Below are positions 11,355 to 21,869 of a stretch of 64,000 nt of DNA, in pieces. The notes beneath the pieces were generated by a model that did no database searches, was not told the origin of the DNA, and saw only the letters and a list, made by a program, of their open reading frames with translations. Position numbers and translations under genes: made by a program. The stretch spans positions 15,469,395-15,533,394 of the forward strand of contig OX336345.1 in the NCBI GenBank assembly GCA_946902875.1, read 5' to 3'. The stretch's first letter is position 1; each line of letters opens with the position of its first letter. This DNA comes from Nematopogon swammerdamellus. Taxonomy: Eukaryota > Arthropoda > Insecta > Lepidoptera > Adelidae.

Positions 11355-12309
11355 TTTAACCGACTTCCAAAAAAGGAGGAGGTTCTCAATTCGTCTGTAT
11401 GTTTTTTTTTATTTTTTTTTTTATTTTTTTTTTATTATTTTTTTGTATGTTTGTAACACGATTTCTCCGTCAATTGAGGGCCGATTTAGAAAATTCTTTT
11501 TTTGTTAGTTAGGTCATACTTCCGAGGTGGTCCCATTTCAATTTTATCGAAATTGGTTCAGTGGTTTTCGAAAAATCAGCATAATACTATGGTGTGTGAT
11601 TACCTTCAGCAAAACTTGTGATGTGGTCGTTTTCGGCAATTTTCAGTTTGATAAATTAGTATGGTGTGTGGTTACCTTCAGCAAAACATTTGTGATGTGG
11701 ACTTATTCAGCAATTTGCAGTCTGACACATATGGCGAATAATTCTGTACCACTTCAATCGATTTCGATTATTCGATTTCGATTATTCTTTTTTATGTAAT
11801 ATTACTAAAAAGAATGAAATAAAAACTGTTTTAAAAAATATTAAACCGATTTCCAAAAAACAAAAAAAAAAAAAACTAAAAAGTATTAAATACCTAATAT
11901 TTTGAAATTTTCTCTGTCCTGTTGAAATACATGAATCGATATACTAGTGATACATATTCGGACCCTTGTTTCATGAATATTCTAAATTTGAAATTTTTTT
12001 ATCTTTTCCGACCGGCGTTTAATTTATTATGGTACCTGGCCAGTACCTACTGTACCGAGTACCATCGAGCTGGTTTGATGATGGAGACAGAAGGTGGCCA
12101 TAGGAACTCCTAAACTACACATGATAAACCCATCGTGTTTGGGCTCGTTGCATTTGTCTTCACGAGAAATTTACTTTAGACCTAAAAGATTCTCAATTCG
12201 ACGGTATGTTTTCTTTTTTTGGATGTTTGTTACGCGATTACTCCGTCAATTGTGGGCCGATTTTGAAAATTCTTTTTTTTTTTTATTTGAAAGGGGATAA
12301 CCCTGAGGT
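11355..12309. repeat. Composite dispersed repeat A, copy 2 (left part)
   Basis: Starts AACCGACTTCCAAAAAAGG and follows the same block order as copy 1 (2873-3720), including GCAAAACTTGTGATGTGGTC and TTCGGACCCTTGTTTCATG. It is interrupted after CCCTGAGG at 12309 by about 710 bp (12310-13023) and resumes at 13024. Confidence 0.7.
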
Positions 12310-12485
12310 TTTTGAAGTGAAAACTTCTTTAGCGGCTCTTGGCACTTTTTTAGGTGGGTAAAAATGTATAACTCGCGACATCGCGTCAGCGTCATTTTTA
12401 AAATGAAACCTTAAGTCATTGCGTTAAGGGTTAAGTTAGAGTGGCACGGGATCTGCCGGCACTCCCGGAGTGCAACTGTTAAGTA

Positions 12486-12690
12486 GGGTTCCGTAACACG
12501 TTTATGTCTGTCCATTCTACTAAGTTCTGCAAAATGAATGTAGGGTTCCGTAACATATGCATGTCTATCCGTTCTACTAAATTTTACAATTTTCAACCAA
12601 GGTCCTCCGACGGTTATTTTATAATAAAAGTAGGCTTCCGTAACACGTTTATGTCTGTCCATTCTACTAAGTTCTGCAACATCACCTACA
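12486..12690. repeat. Three partial tandem copies of an about 50-bp unit
   Basis: The unit (A/G)GGTTCCGTAACACGTTTATG...CATTCTACTAAGTTCTGCAA starts at about 12486, 12540 and 12632. The words relate it to repeat C. The 122-residue minus frame across it is a by-product. Confidence 0.65.
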
Positions 12691-13023
12691 ACGTCTGTGA
12701 TGTCAGCCCATAACACCAGTGCCATGTCAGTGCTTCCCCCTTTGATCGTGCTGACTACACTGAACTGGTCGGAAAACACAAACTATTTACATAGCCGTTT
12801 CGACCGACGTTTAATTCAGTGCGGTGGTACCAACCCGGGAAGGTTAAACCCTACCACCAAGTAAAATTACGAGGGAAGGGACTTACAGTTTTACGAGGAA
12901 TCCGAACCTTGGTCAGCCTCCAACGGTCAGCGGTCACCCATCTAAGTACTGACCGCACCCAGCGTTGCTTAAAATTCAATAGCGACAGTTGACTGTCTGC
13001 ACCACTGAGCTATCGAAGCTGAC
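12680..13023 (-). repeat. 5S/tRNA-headed SINE, copy 1
   Basis: Minus-strand SINE lacking its A tail. The head reads AGCTTCGATAGCTCAGTGG (tRNA A-box-like), then TTTTAAGCAACGCTGGGTG and GGTCAGTACTTAGATGGG, which match the 3' half of insect 5S rRNA, then AAGGTTCGGATTCC (B-box-like). The body runs from CTGTAAGTCCCTTCCC to GGGCTGACATCACAGACG. It is nested in repeat A. Confidence 0.85.
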
Positions 13024-13110
13024 GTGGTCCTATTTTAATTGGGTCAAGATCGGATTGGAAAGCGAGGCGGAATCGCGAGGCCGAAGGCCGAGCGATTCCG
13101 CCGAGTACAT
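13024..13110. repeat. Composite repeat A, copy 2 (right part)
   Basis: Continues copy 2 after the nested insertion: GGTCAAGATCGGATTGGAAA and AAAGCGAGGCGGAATCGCGA correspond to 3650-3690. Confidence 0.7.
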
Positions 13111-13159
13111 TAATAGCAAAAAATTACTAAAAAAAACTGTGAAATAAAAAAAAAGTTTT

Positions 13160-13572
13160 AAAAAACATAAAACCGACTTCCTAAAAAAAGGAAAACTAAA
13201 AAACTATTCAAAATAAAAATATAAAAACCGCCTTCAAAAATATATGAAATAAAAACCTAAAAAAAAAAAAACGAACCCTAGAGTTGAAGGCGGTGCTAAA
13301 GCAAGCAAAAATTATGCATGAAAGAAAACATGAGTGGATGATAATATCCTTTGTGATTTGTAAAGCAAGCAAAAATGATGCATGAAAGAAAACATGAGTG
13401 GATGATAATATCCTTTGTGATTTGTGTAGCCTTTTTAGCACCGCCTTCAACTCTAGGGTTCGTTTTTTTTTTTTAGGTTTTTATTTCATATATTTTTGAA
13501 GGCGGTTTTTATATTTTTATTTTGAATAGTTTTTTAGTTTTCCTTTTTTTAGGAAGTCGGTTTTATGTTTTT
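13160..13572. repeat. Foldback element, about 141-bp arms, duplicated loop
   Basis: Arms 13160-13300 and 13434-13572 are nearly perfect inverted copies (one indel) sharing ACATAAAACCGACTTCCT and CCCTAGAGTTGAAGGCGG. The loop contains two tandem 64-bp copies (from 13298 and 13362) of the segment present once in the related element at 3747-3988. No protein is encoded. Confidence 0.88.
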
Positions 13573-13674
13573 TTTCTTTTTTTCCCTGGGTACTCATAAA
13601 CTGGCCTACTCCCTGGTTCCCGCTTGGCGTTGAGTTTTGGGACATCCTGTACTCTATATTATGTATAATTTATA

Positions 13675-13870
13675 ATAATAATAATAAAAAAAACTTTATT
13701 TCAGGTAATACATTTTACCTATAGTTAATTAAATTAATGATGTTATTTATTTAATGATTAGCACCGTGTGAGCACCGACGATCCCCACTGCATCTACCTC
13801 TCCTCTTGAATGCCTTAAAAGGCGACTAAGGGATAAGGACATGATGCCGTACTACAGTTGCACAGACTAG
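13675..13870. repeat. LINE-tail-like microsatellite plus repeat fragment
   Basis: AATAATAATAATAA followed by AACTTTATTTCAGG resembles, on the minus strand, a LINE 3' end (AATAAAG then a short tandem repeat). 13780-13860 holds a diverged piece of the GGCGACTAAGGGATAAGG motif seen in several other repeats here. Confidence 0.5.
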
Positions 13871-13994
13871 CCACCTCTTACCTCGGCACGGTCCATACAA
13901 CGATTCGTATAAAGTTATCCAATAATTCTGTCTTTTTAAACTTTTTGTTTTTTTTATTATTTTTTAGGATATCCTAAAAATCCTAGGTAGGACA

Positions 13995-14265
13995 CTACAC
14001 GTGCTGCTTCACCGTTAGGAACCGGTGTAAAACTGTAGGTCCCTTCCCTTGTCCCTTACTAGGTGGTAGGCTCAAATTGTAGCCGACTGGGTTGGTACCA
14101 GCGTACTGGATGTAAGATGGCCGCATAGCAGCCTCGGTTGTGTTCTCCTCTAGTCCAGTATAGCCAGCAATCCAGGGAAGTCTCCGGTATGGCACCTAAC
14201 TTCTCGGAGGTGATATTGGCTGGTCGGAGCATATGCTTTCGCCCCTCCGACTCAGCCACCCATAC
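13995..14265 (-). repeat. Dispersed repeat E, minus copy
   Basis: Related in inverse orientation to 62440-62700. Shared minus-strand words include AATATCACCTCCGAGAAG and CTGGACTAGAGGAGAACAC. Part of it (CTGTAGGTCCCTTCCC, CTAGGTGGTAGG) is shared with the 5S/tRNA SINE body, so it may be a third SINE variant. Two overlapping 66-codon minus frames have no known motif. Confidence 0.6.
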
Positions 14266-14279
14266 CGGATTACATTAAA

Positions 14280-14350
14280 AAAAAGGACAGACGGACGTAC
14301 ACACGGCGTAGACTTAGTAATAGTGTACCGTACCGTAGGGAACTCTAAAA
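14280..14350. repeat. Fragment of repeat C tail
   Basis: GGACAGACGGACGTACACACG, then GTAGACTTAGTAATAG and a GTACCGTA word as at the 3' end of repeat C. Confidence 0.55.
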
Positions 14351-14499
14351 AACTAGGAGTCCCTGTTGATTCATTTATCTCTCTCATCCAATTTATTCCT
14401 TTGCGTTTCGTTTCTCACTCTTATACGTTAAAGTTTACTTTTTTATTTCTATTCATTTAATTTTGCATTTATTTCAATAGAAAGCTGGCAGCACTCGCT

Positions 14500-14645
14500 C
14501 GGTCGTAGAATAAATAGGATTTCGTAGTACTCACTACGGTAGCAGTTGCAGCTTTTTATAACTTGTACTGTCAAGTTAATATGTAGGTAGGTTTAATCAA
14601 GGTTAATATTTCGTGGACCAATAAAGTGTTTTCTATCTATCTATC
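14500..14645 (+). repeat. LINE 3' end with TATC microsatellite tail
   Basis: ACCAATAAAGTGTTTTCTATCTATCTATC: an AATAAAG signal followed by a short tandem repeat, as at CR1-like LINE ends. The mirror-image form is at 25510-25560 and 51065-51115. Confidence 0.6.
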
Positions 14646-14649
14646 AATT

Positions 14650-15598
14650 TAAATCTTAGGAAGTATATATATATATAGAATATGGGTCACGTGAAGTTAC
14701 TTTTCTTATATTCCATGAGTATTTTATTGCAGCTATTTTTACATAATTTTGGAATACCATTTCATATTATGTCCTATATACAGTTAATTATATACATATT
14801 ACGTTAGATACTGCTATGTTGTTATCTATCACAGTGACTTCCCTATTAATTTCCGAATATTCATATTTGTATGAGGAGAAACCTTTTGGAGAAACAGTTC
14901 CCTTATCTTTCCGTTTGTATGCCTTCTTGCGAGACCATTCGAGGAGCCTTGCCTTGAAGCCATTGTCTGTCTGTTGATGATTCCTACAATCAGATTTGAA
15001 TGTATTAAACCTAAATATTGGCGGTTAAAACAACACATTCTCTGTTAGGTTAGTTTAGTGCCTATCCTACCTAAATTATTATAGGTACGCGTTACAAGCG
15101 ATCGAAATTATGTAGGGACATACGAGTATTCACTTTAAGCTCAGATTACCGTTACGCGTTACCGATTTGCGTTGTCTTTGATACGCGCAGACCCTTTAAA
15201 AACAAAAAAATGTTTTGCCCACAACATTGAGATTTTTTATTATGTTATTATCGAAAATGATGTTTTTTTCGTACATAACTAGAAAAATGTTTTGCACAGT
15301 ACTGTTATGATATCTTTTACCGCGTGTATGCTTTCGTGTCTTAATGTTCTTGTAACTTTTATTCAGATGGTTTTATATTATAAAATATATGTTTACATAT
15401 ATGTAGATTATGCATAAATATAATATGTACGTATCTTATAGTATTTATTTTATGTATGTATCTATGTAACTAATATGTTTGTGTCCATTTATTTAATAGT
15501 TTTATTTTTCACGCTTCTCTTTTGCACTGCATTGTCCGCCCTATCAGCTTCTCCACATCCCAAAAGTTAGTTTGTAAAGAATGCTACTTTCCTTTTTA
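14650..15598. other. No gene recognised
   Basis: AT-rich, with a TATATATATA stretch near 14668. The segment 15445-15520 (TATGTATGTATCTATGTA to TTTTTCACGCTTCTCTT) recurs at 17820-17890. Confidence 0.45.
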
Positions 15599-15599
15599 T

Positions 15600-16225
15600 G
15601 GTGTACAATCCATACTAATATTATAAATTCGAAAGTAACTCTGTTGTCTGTCTGTTACCTTTTCACGCCTAAGCCGCTGAACAGATTTCGATAAAATATT
15701 GCACGGAGATGAATTGCATCCTGAGGAAGGACATAGGCTACCTTTCGTCTCAAAAACAACCCTTAAGGGGGTGAAATGGAAATAGGGGATGTAAGTTTGT
15801 ATGGGGAACCCAGCATTTCTCAAGTTAGGGATATGACAATTCATATTTAGGCTTTTGGTATGAAATAATGAATTACGTGTTTCAGCATTTTTGCTAAATC
15901 AACCCTTAAATTAAAATAGGGGACGATTTCAAAATTAGATTTTAGGATTTTATAAAATTTTGTACGGAGATGAATTGCATCCTGAGGAAGGACATAGGCT
16001 ACCTTTTGTCTCAAAAAACAACCCTTAAGGAGCTGAAATAGGGGATGAAAGTTTGTATGGGGAACCTATAATTTCTCAAGTTAGGGATATGACAATTCAT
16101 ATTTAGGCTTTTGGTATGAAATAAAGAATTACGTGTTTCAGCGTTTTTGTTAAATCAACCCTTAAATTAAAATAGGGGATGATTTCAAAATAAGATTTAG
16201 GATTTTAAATGATTTTTAATAATTT
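15600..16225. repeat. Non-autonomous element with internal tandem duplication
   Basis: Starts ATACTAATATTATAAATTCG, a common 5' end of lepidopteran Helitron-like elements. Segments 15690-15960 and 15960-16215 are tandem copies sharing GAGATGAATTGCATCCTGAG and GGATATGACAATTCATATTT. Non-coding. Confidence 0.65.
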
Positions 16226-16305
16226 CACCATACTGGGGGAGGCTTTGAAGAGGGGGTTTGAGGTAGGGGGGAAGGTGTCCGCGGTTAGAGGGGAAGGAAG
16301 GATAA

Positions 16306-16894
16306 TTTAATCTCTATGTTTTTTTCTCTATCTCTATCTCTACTTCTTATATGTATGTTTGAGGTAAACTCGGATCCACTTAACATAATATTTTGATGCG
16401 GTTTACACCAATGTAAAGAGTAGTTGTTCAGGCTCACTATAGGCTATCAATACCTACTTATAAAACTGTTTGTCCTGACTGATCTATCAACGTACAGCCA
16501 AAACTACTAAGTCTAGAAAGCTGAAATTTTGAAAATAGGCTTATTTTAAGCATAAGCATCCGCTAATTTCTGGGGAAGGGGGAAAGGGGGGGGGGGGGGG
16601 GGGAGGTAATTTGGCGAAACAGTGGCCTTGCCCTTAGTAACGTTCTTTCTTCGAGAAGGTTTATTGTATTCCAGAATGCAGCTTAGCCTGAAGCCTTGCC
16701 GTTCGTTACTTACTTTATTTTTACGTTTACCTAAACGCAGCTCGCCCTTCAGCCTCGCCCATAGTTACTTATACTTTCATCGAGAAGGTTTATCGACTTC
16801 CTGAACGCAGCTCGGCCTTCGGGCTCGCCCATAGTTACTTACTGTCTTCTTTGAAATACGAATTTCACGCGAGCGGAGCCGCGGGCTCAGCTAG
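16306..16894 (+). mobile_element. Non-autonomous Helitron-like element, copy 1
   Basis: Begins around a CTCTATCTCTATC tract with TTTTGATGCGGTTTACACCA, as in the copies at 21870 and 50311. It ends with a GC hairpin (CGCG 16868-16871 pairing with 16880-16883) and a terminal CTAG at 16891-16894 followed by T, the Helitron 3' signature. It contains an 18-G run at 16586-16603 and extra sequence missing from the shorter copies. Confidence 0.65.
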
Positions 16895-17248
16895 TAAAGT
16901 ATATTTTGATTTGATTTGACTTTACACCGTACGGACCTTACACCGCACCGGTAAATTCCCCACCCAGCTCATTTGAAGTAAACTATTTAGATTCTAGACA
17001 GTATAGATAGTTTACTCCAAACTACCTCCTCAAAAATATTTTTAGGGTTCCGTATTCGTACGGAAGCCTGTTTGTTTACTAAGTCTAGGTTTTTTAGGTT
17101 TTAGATTTTATTATTATCATTCGTAGGCAAATAAATGTTGCACTTGAATTCGTTAACTAATGGCATATACATTTCACACTATAGTTGTGAAATGTAACAA
17201 CAATTGTGTTTCAATGAAAACAATGACAGACAATGACAAAGGATGTAC

Positions 17249-17545
17249 CAGAGCCAACTGTCATTGTCTCCCTCTACGGAGACAAGCCATATTGCATCGT
17301 CATAGCCCCAGTGCGACGTTGCTATCGCTTACTCGCTCTCGCTTGCCTACCGATGACAGGAGCGAGAGAGAAACATGAAATCGCTCACCCTTCATCGGGT
17401 GACCGTCGCAATCTTCGTGTTTCTCTCTCACTCCTGTCACAGGGAGGCAAGCGAGAGCGAGTAAGCGATAGCAACGTCGCACTGGGGCTATGACGATGCA
17501 GCATGGCTTGTCTTCGTAGAGGGAGACGAATGACAGTCGGCTCTG
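17249..17545. mobile_element. hAT-like foldback MITE, 297 bp
   Basis: The termini are CAGAGCC (17249-17255) and GGCTCTG (17539-17545); inverted similarity continues for about 130 bp per arm (GCATCGTCATAGCCCCAGTG, CGACGTTGCTATCGCTTACT). The flanks carry the same 7 bases, GATGTAC, at 17242-17248 and 17546-17552. CAG-type termini with a target duplication near 8 bp suit a hAT-type MITE. The 60-86-codon frames inside are shadows. Confidence 0.85.
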
Positions 17546-17959
17546 GATGTACAGAACCAGATAAAAGACAAAAACAATTAAGCTATCTTATATGCTTATA
17601 GACTACTACCTAATACTACTACAGCGTAATGCGCCTACATTATCCGTTCTACCTTTAAAGGGCTGTGTCTTTTGAAAACGTAATAGATAGTCGGTTCAAA
17701 TTTTCACAGAATATGTGGAACAATAATAATGTAGGAAAAAAAAAAACAATATTGCATGAAATAGTAAATGAATAAGAAAAAAAAACAAATGGTAAAAAAT
17801 TTAGTACAAGAAACGTGTTTTATGTATGTATCTATGTACCTATATGTTTGTGTCAATTTATTTAATAGTTTTATTTTTCACGCTTCTCTTCACGAGTCAA
17901 GCGTCAAACTTGTGTGTAATTATAGTGCAAACTCTAAAGTAAAACATCAAATAATAAAA

Positions 17960-18318
17960 ATAAAAACTGGCCAATTACGTGGTGGTACGAAACCCTCGGT
18001 GCGCCAGTCGGATTAGTATTGCCGGTCGCTTGGCCGTTTTTTTTCATACAGATGTCAAAATTAGGTACCAAATTTTTTTTGCGCGGCCACTTCGAATTCC
18101 TGGCCTTTGCTGTGGAAACACTTGGCGTGTGGTCACCCGACGCAAGGACTTTCGGAAACGTCCTAGGAAAGCTCCTTATTGATAAGTCTGGTGACCGACG
18201 CGCCAAGTCTTTCTTTTTTCAGCAAATAGGCCTAGCCATTCAAAGGGGCAACGCAGCCAGCGTATTGGGTACTGTGGCGGAGTCGGAGGAGTTGGACGAA
18301 GTTTTTTACTTACAGTAA
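17960..18318 (+). pseudogene. LINE reverse-transcriptase C-terminal fragment, family L copy 1
   Basis: The frame 18019-18318 contains AVETLGVWSPDARTF, LIDKSGDRRAKSF and IGLAIQRGNAASVLGTV, the conserved tail found after the RT domain in a widespread animal LINE group. RT and endonuclease are missing. Two diverged relatives occur at 37790-37995 (minus) and 61613-61930 (plus). Confidence 0.7.
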
Positions 18319-18513
18319 TTTTGAATGTTAGTATTTAGTTTTTCTTTATTTATTTATTAGGTTAATTTTATCATTGTTATACATTTCTTAGTTAGGTTTT
18401 AATTATTTAGTTATTATTATTAATTTCTTTTATTTCACATATTGAAAATTTCACATTAATTTTATATATATTATACAAAAAAGTAATAAAAATACACAAA
18501 ATTAATATAAAAA

Positions 18514-19315
18514 TTAAATACGGTAATACCGCCGGCGGCGGGAGACAAGCCTCCAAGCACGCCGGCGGGTGCAGGCCGTGGCTACGGAGCTCTCCGGGAC
18601 GACGCGAGGCAAGCTACGAGCGATAGGTGGTGGTACTAGACACGTAGGCCACCACCACCCCCATCTCGGAGAGCTCCGTATCCGCCGGACTGCACGGCGA
18701 CGTCGTCGCGCAGGTCTGTAAACGTCTTCATCTTCGCGCGCGCGTCGCCTCATGGGTGCACTACACCACCGGTAGCGGGGGCACTAGACGGGACGCGAGG
18801 TCCCGATGGCCCCAAGCTGGCCGGTGGTGGACGCCGCCCTCACCGTAGTTCTTGTGGCTCGGCCGACGTCAACACTCCATCTTAGTCGTCGATGAAATGC
18901 ACCGACGGCGTGGAGCTGGGTGGTAGGGTGTGCGTGTAGTGGTGCGAGAAGAATGACGGCTCTCGTATTGGACGACCCGGGCGCGGGGAGGCCGGGCGAC
19001 GCGGTGGGCGGAGGCAGTGCTGCTGCGGGCGAGCGGTGGCGGCGGCGGCGTCGAAGTCGAGCGCGGCGGCGGCCGGCCTTCTCCGCAGGGCCCGCTCTCC
19101 ATCACGCGCGTCGCGTCCCGGGTGGTCTGCAGCCGCTTCTGTCGCCAGGCATGTCGAGCTGGTGGAGTACCCGGGGACACCGAGCGGCGGCGGTGGTGAT
19201 GCCGGCACGGTGCCTCCAACCGTGCGGGTAGCTGCGCCGCTGGAGAAGAGTCCGCGCGTGGCGGAAGCTCGGTTTGTTCGTCCCAGGCAAAAACTTTTAA
19301 AAGAAATTTTCTAGA
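18514..19315 (-). repeat. GC-rich element G, copy 1
   Basis: About 800 bp of strongly GC-rich sequence in AT-rich surroundings, paired with copy 2 at an offset of 959 bp. Both copies contain CTACGGAGCTCTCCGGGACG and GGTGGTGGTACTAGACACG, and an internal inverted repeat (CGGAGCTCTCCG against CGGAGAGCTCCG, 18585-18680). On the minus strand the right end reads toward an AT-rich tail at 18360-18520. Copies differ substantially, so they are not a very recent duplication. Coding status is unclear. Confidence 0.7.
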
Positions 19316-19469
19316 GAAAAATTTTCCGACATGTCGGTTTGACAGCTCTTTTTCTTAATATTATTAATTCTTTATTTTCACGTTTTTTCATCATACAGTT
19401 ACATATTTATATTAATTTTATATAATTATAAAATAAAATAGCTATACAAAATTAATAAAAACAGAGAAA

Positions 19470-20300
19470 AACAAAAAAACGGTATTCTCGCCGGCGGCGG
19501 GAGGCGGACCTCCAAGCACGCCGGCGGGTGCAGGCCATGGCTACGGAGCTCTCCGGGACGACGCGAGGCAAGCTACGAGCGATAGGTGGTGGTACTAGAC
19601 ACGTAGGCCACCACCACCCCCATCTCGGAGAGCTCCGTATCCACCGGCTGCGGGGCGACGACACGCAGTCCTTTCATGGATGTTGATCCTCGTGCGTGCG
19701 CTGCCGTTGCGGACCGTACCGCCACGCCGGTAGCGGGGGCTGTAGTCAGAGCACAGAGCCCCGATAGCCCCAAGCAGGCCGGTTGATGTGGCGGACATCG
19801 TCTTCCCGTCGTAGGTCTTGTGGCGGGAGCACGATGTTGTTCGTCGTCGTCGCCGGCAGATGTCGGCGATGCAGCGGCGAACCTTGGTGGTGGGTGTGCG
19901 CTGTCGTGGAAGAAGTGGCAGGTAAGCGAAACACAGGTACACGTCAACGTCGTCGTCGTCGGTGTAAGCGAGGAAGGCGGCGTAATCGTGCGGGGCAGCG
20001 GCGCGCTGCTGGCGCGGCAGACTCCACGCAAGCTGCGGTGCGCCCTCACCGCGCCCTCCTCTGGCCCGGGGCGGGGACGCCGGTCGTGTCGTGTCCCTGT
20101 CTTCTGCCGTGCTGTCTTTGACAAGTCGTCACCATATTCTGGGGGTGCCGAGCGGCGGCGCTGGTGGTGGTCGCATGGTGTTGCACACCATGCGAGGTGC
20201 TGCGCCGGTGGTGGTGGGGCCGCGCAAACACGCGAACTCGGTTTCTTCGTCCTCAAAACTCGGTTTTAATTTTTTTCATCTCGGAGGAAAAAATTTTGCG
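19470..20300 (-). repeat. GC-rich element G, copy 2, with a 227-codon minus frame
   Basis: Second copy of the GC-rich element. The minus frame 20256-19573 is open for 227 codons, rich in Pro, Thr, Arg and His, and ends DTELSEMGVVVAYVSSTTT..., a C-terminus kept in the same frame in copy 1 although upstream sequence diverged. Both copies have an AT-rich 3' tail containing TTTATTAATTTTGTATA-like sequence. It may be an ORF1-like protein of a retroelement, but GC-rich DNA opens frames by chance, so I do not assign function. Confidence 0.45.
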
Positions 20301-20740
20301 ACTTGTCACTTTGACAGCTTCTTCTTTTTTAATATATTATTAATTATAAATTATAAAATGAATGGGTAATAAATAATGATAATTTTTCATATAAATTCAA
20401 AACTCTCAAAAATCTCAAAATAATCAAACATTTTCGCCTACAAATGGGGTTGGGAAACATACAGGAGATTTATCCACTGCACGTCAATATATACACCCTG
20501 TATAATAAAATTTGAAAAGTCGTCAAGTCACTTTCGTGTTTGTATTTTGTTATCAACATAACAGAACGAAAATGATATAATTTCTGATATCAGAGTCGTG
20601 CTTATAGCTAAAGTCACGCTTGAAAAATATTGTCAACATGATTAGGACCGAAATACTCGTAACTACGTTTATGTACGAATATTTTGTTTTGTCTCGTCAT
20701 TATTATCTTATCTATCAGATAGATCTGTTTTGTAGGTACC

Positions 20741-20743
<3 letters not shown>

Positions 20744-20778
<35 letters not shown>

Positions 20779-21146
20779 GAACCTGACACGGTTGGCTACA
20801 TCACCTACAACATCCGTGATGTCAGCCCATAACACAGGGTGAACTAGGTGCCATGTCAGTGCTTCCCTTCATTTCATGTCGGCTACACTAAACTGGACGG
20901 AAAACACGAACTATTTACATAGCCGTTTCGACCGACGTTTCGTTCAGTGCGGTGGTACCAACCCGGCCGGGATAAACCCTACCACCTAGTAAGGTAAGAA
21001 GGGAAGGGACCTACAGTTTAACGTGGAATCCGAACCACGGTCAGCCTCCAACGGTCGTGCGGTCACCCATCCAATCACTGACCGCGCTCAGCGTTGCTTA
21101 ATAACAGTTGACTAACCAACCGCGCCACTGAGCTACCGAGGCTGAC
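20744..21146 (-). repeat. 5S/tRNA-headed SINE, copy 2 (with poly-A tail)
   Basis: Most complete copy. Minus strand 5' to 3': GCCTCGGTAGCTCAGTGG (A box), 5S-like TTAAGCAACGCTGAGCGC and GGTCAGTGATTGGATGGG, B-box-like GTGGTTCGGATTCCACG, body with CTGTAGGTCCCTTCCC and CTAGGTGGTAGGG, end GTGTCAGGTTCCAT and a 32-base A tail (T run at 20744-20775). Confidence 0.9.
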
Positions 21147-21159
21147 GAATTTTCTTATC

Positions 21160-21240
21160 CCTTAGTCGACTTTTACGACATGCGACGGGGAGAGATGCAG
21201 TGGGGCTATTCTTTTTAAGTACCGACCCCACACGGCCCCA
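21160..21240. repeat. GGCGACTAAGGG / GTGGGGCCGG motif fragment
   Basis: Carries the CTTAGTCGACTTTTACGACA to GCAGTGGGGCTATTCTTTTT block shared with 21560-21645, 23860-23955, 34198-34275 and 52800-52885. Confidence 0.6.
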
Positions 21241-21320
21241 CCTACTTAATTATGTATAAATTGTTTGTAATGTACATAGGTACAATGCATAATTACGTCT
21301 ATGTATTTAAATAGTAAAAC

Positions 21321-21645
21321 TTTTTTTTTATTTTTTTTTATGGAAACTGACACGGGTGGCTTCATCACCTACAACATCCGTGATGTCCGCCCATAACACC
21401 GGATGAACTTGGTGCCACGTCAGTGCTTCCCTTCGGTCGTGCCGGCTACACTGAACTGGACGGAAAACACAAACTATTTACATAGCCGTTTCGACCGACC
21501 TTTCATTCAGTGCGGTGGTACCAACCCGGGCGGGTTAAACCCTACCACCTAGTAATATAAGAAGGCAATCATATCCCTTAGTCGCCTATTACGACATACA
21601 CGGGGAGAGATGCAGTGGGGCTATTCTTTTAAAGTACACGCGGTA
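21321..21645 (-). repeat. SINE with the same body but a different head, copy 1
   Basis: T-runs (A tail) at 21321-21340, then the same body as the 5S/tRNA SINE. After CTACCACCTAGTAATATAAG the 5' part switches to the GTCGCCTATTACGACATAC to GCAGTGGGGCTATTC block instead of the 5S/tRNA head. The same arrangement occurs on the plus strand at 34198-34519. Confidence 0.8.
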
Positions 21646-21869
21646 CAGAACTAAAAAATATTTACAATAAAAAATATATGTGTAACCGACAATAAATCTA
21701 GGCATGTACTCGTAAACTAAAATAATAATTACGAGTCACCGACTTATAAATAAATACTTATAAATAAAAATAAATAAATATGAAATAAATAAATATGGAC
21801 AGCAATTTTGAATAAGCACTATGCCGCGGGTGAAATGGGTATGGAATTCGTAACAATATTATGTATATC

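Noticed and set aside
18869..20269. Numerous overlapping Arg/Ala/Pro-rich frames on both strands
   Set aside because: Very GC-rich DNA lacks stop codons in most frames; only one C-terminus is retained between the two copies, so the rest are treated as shadows.
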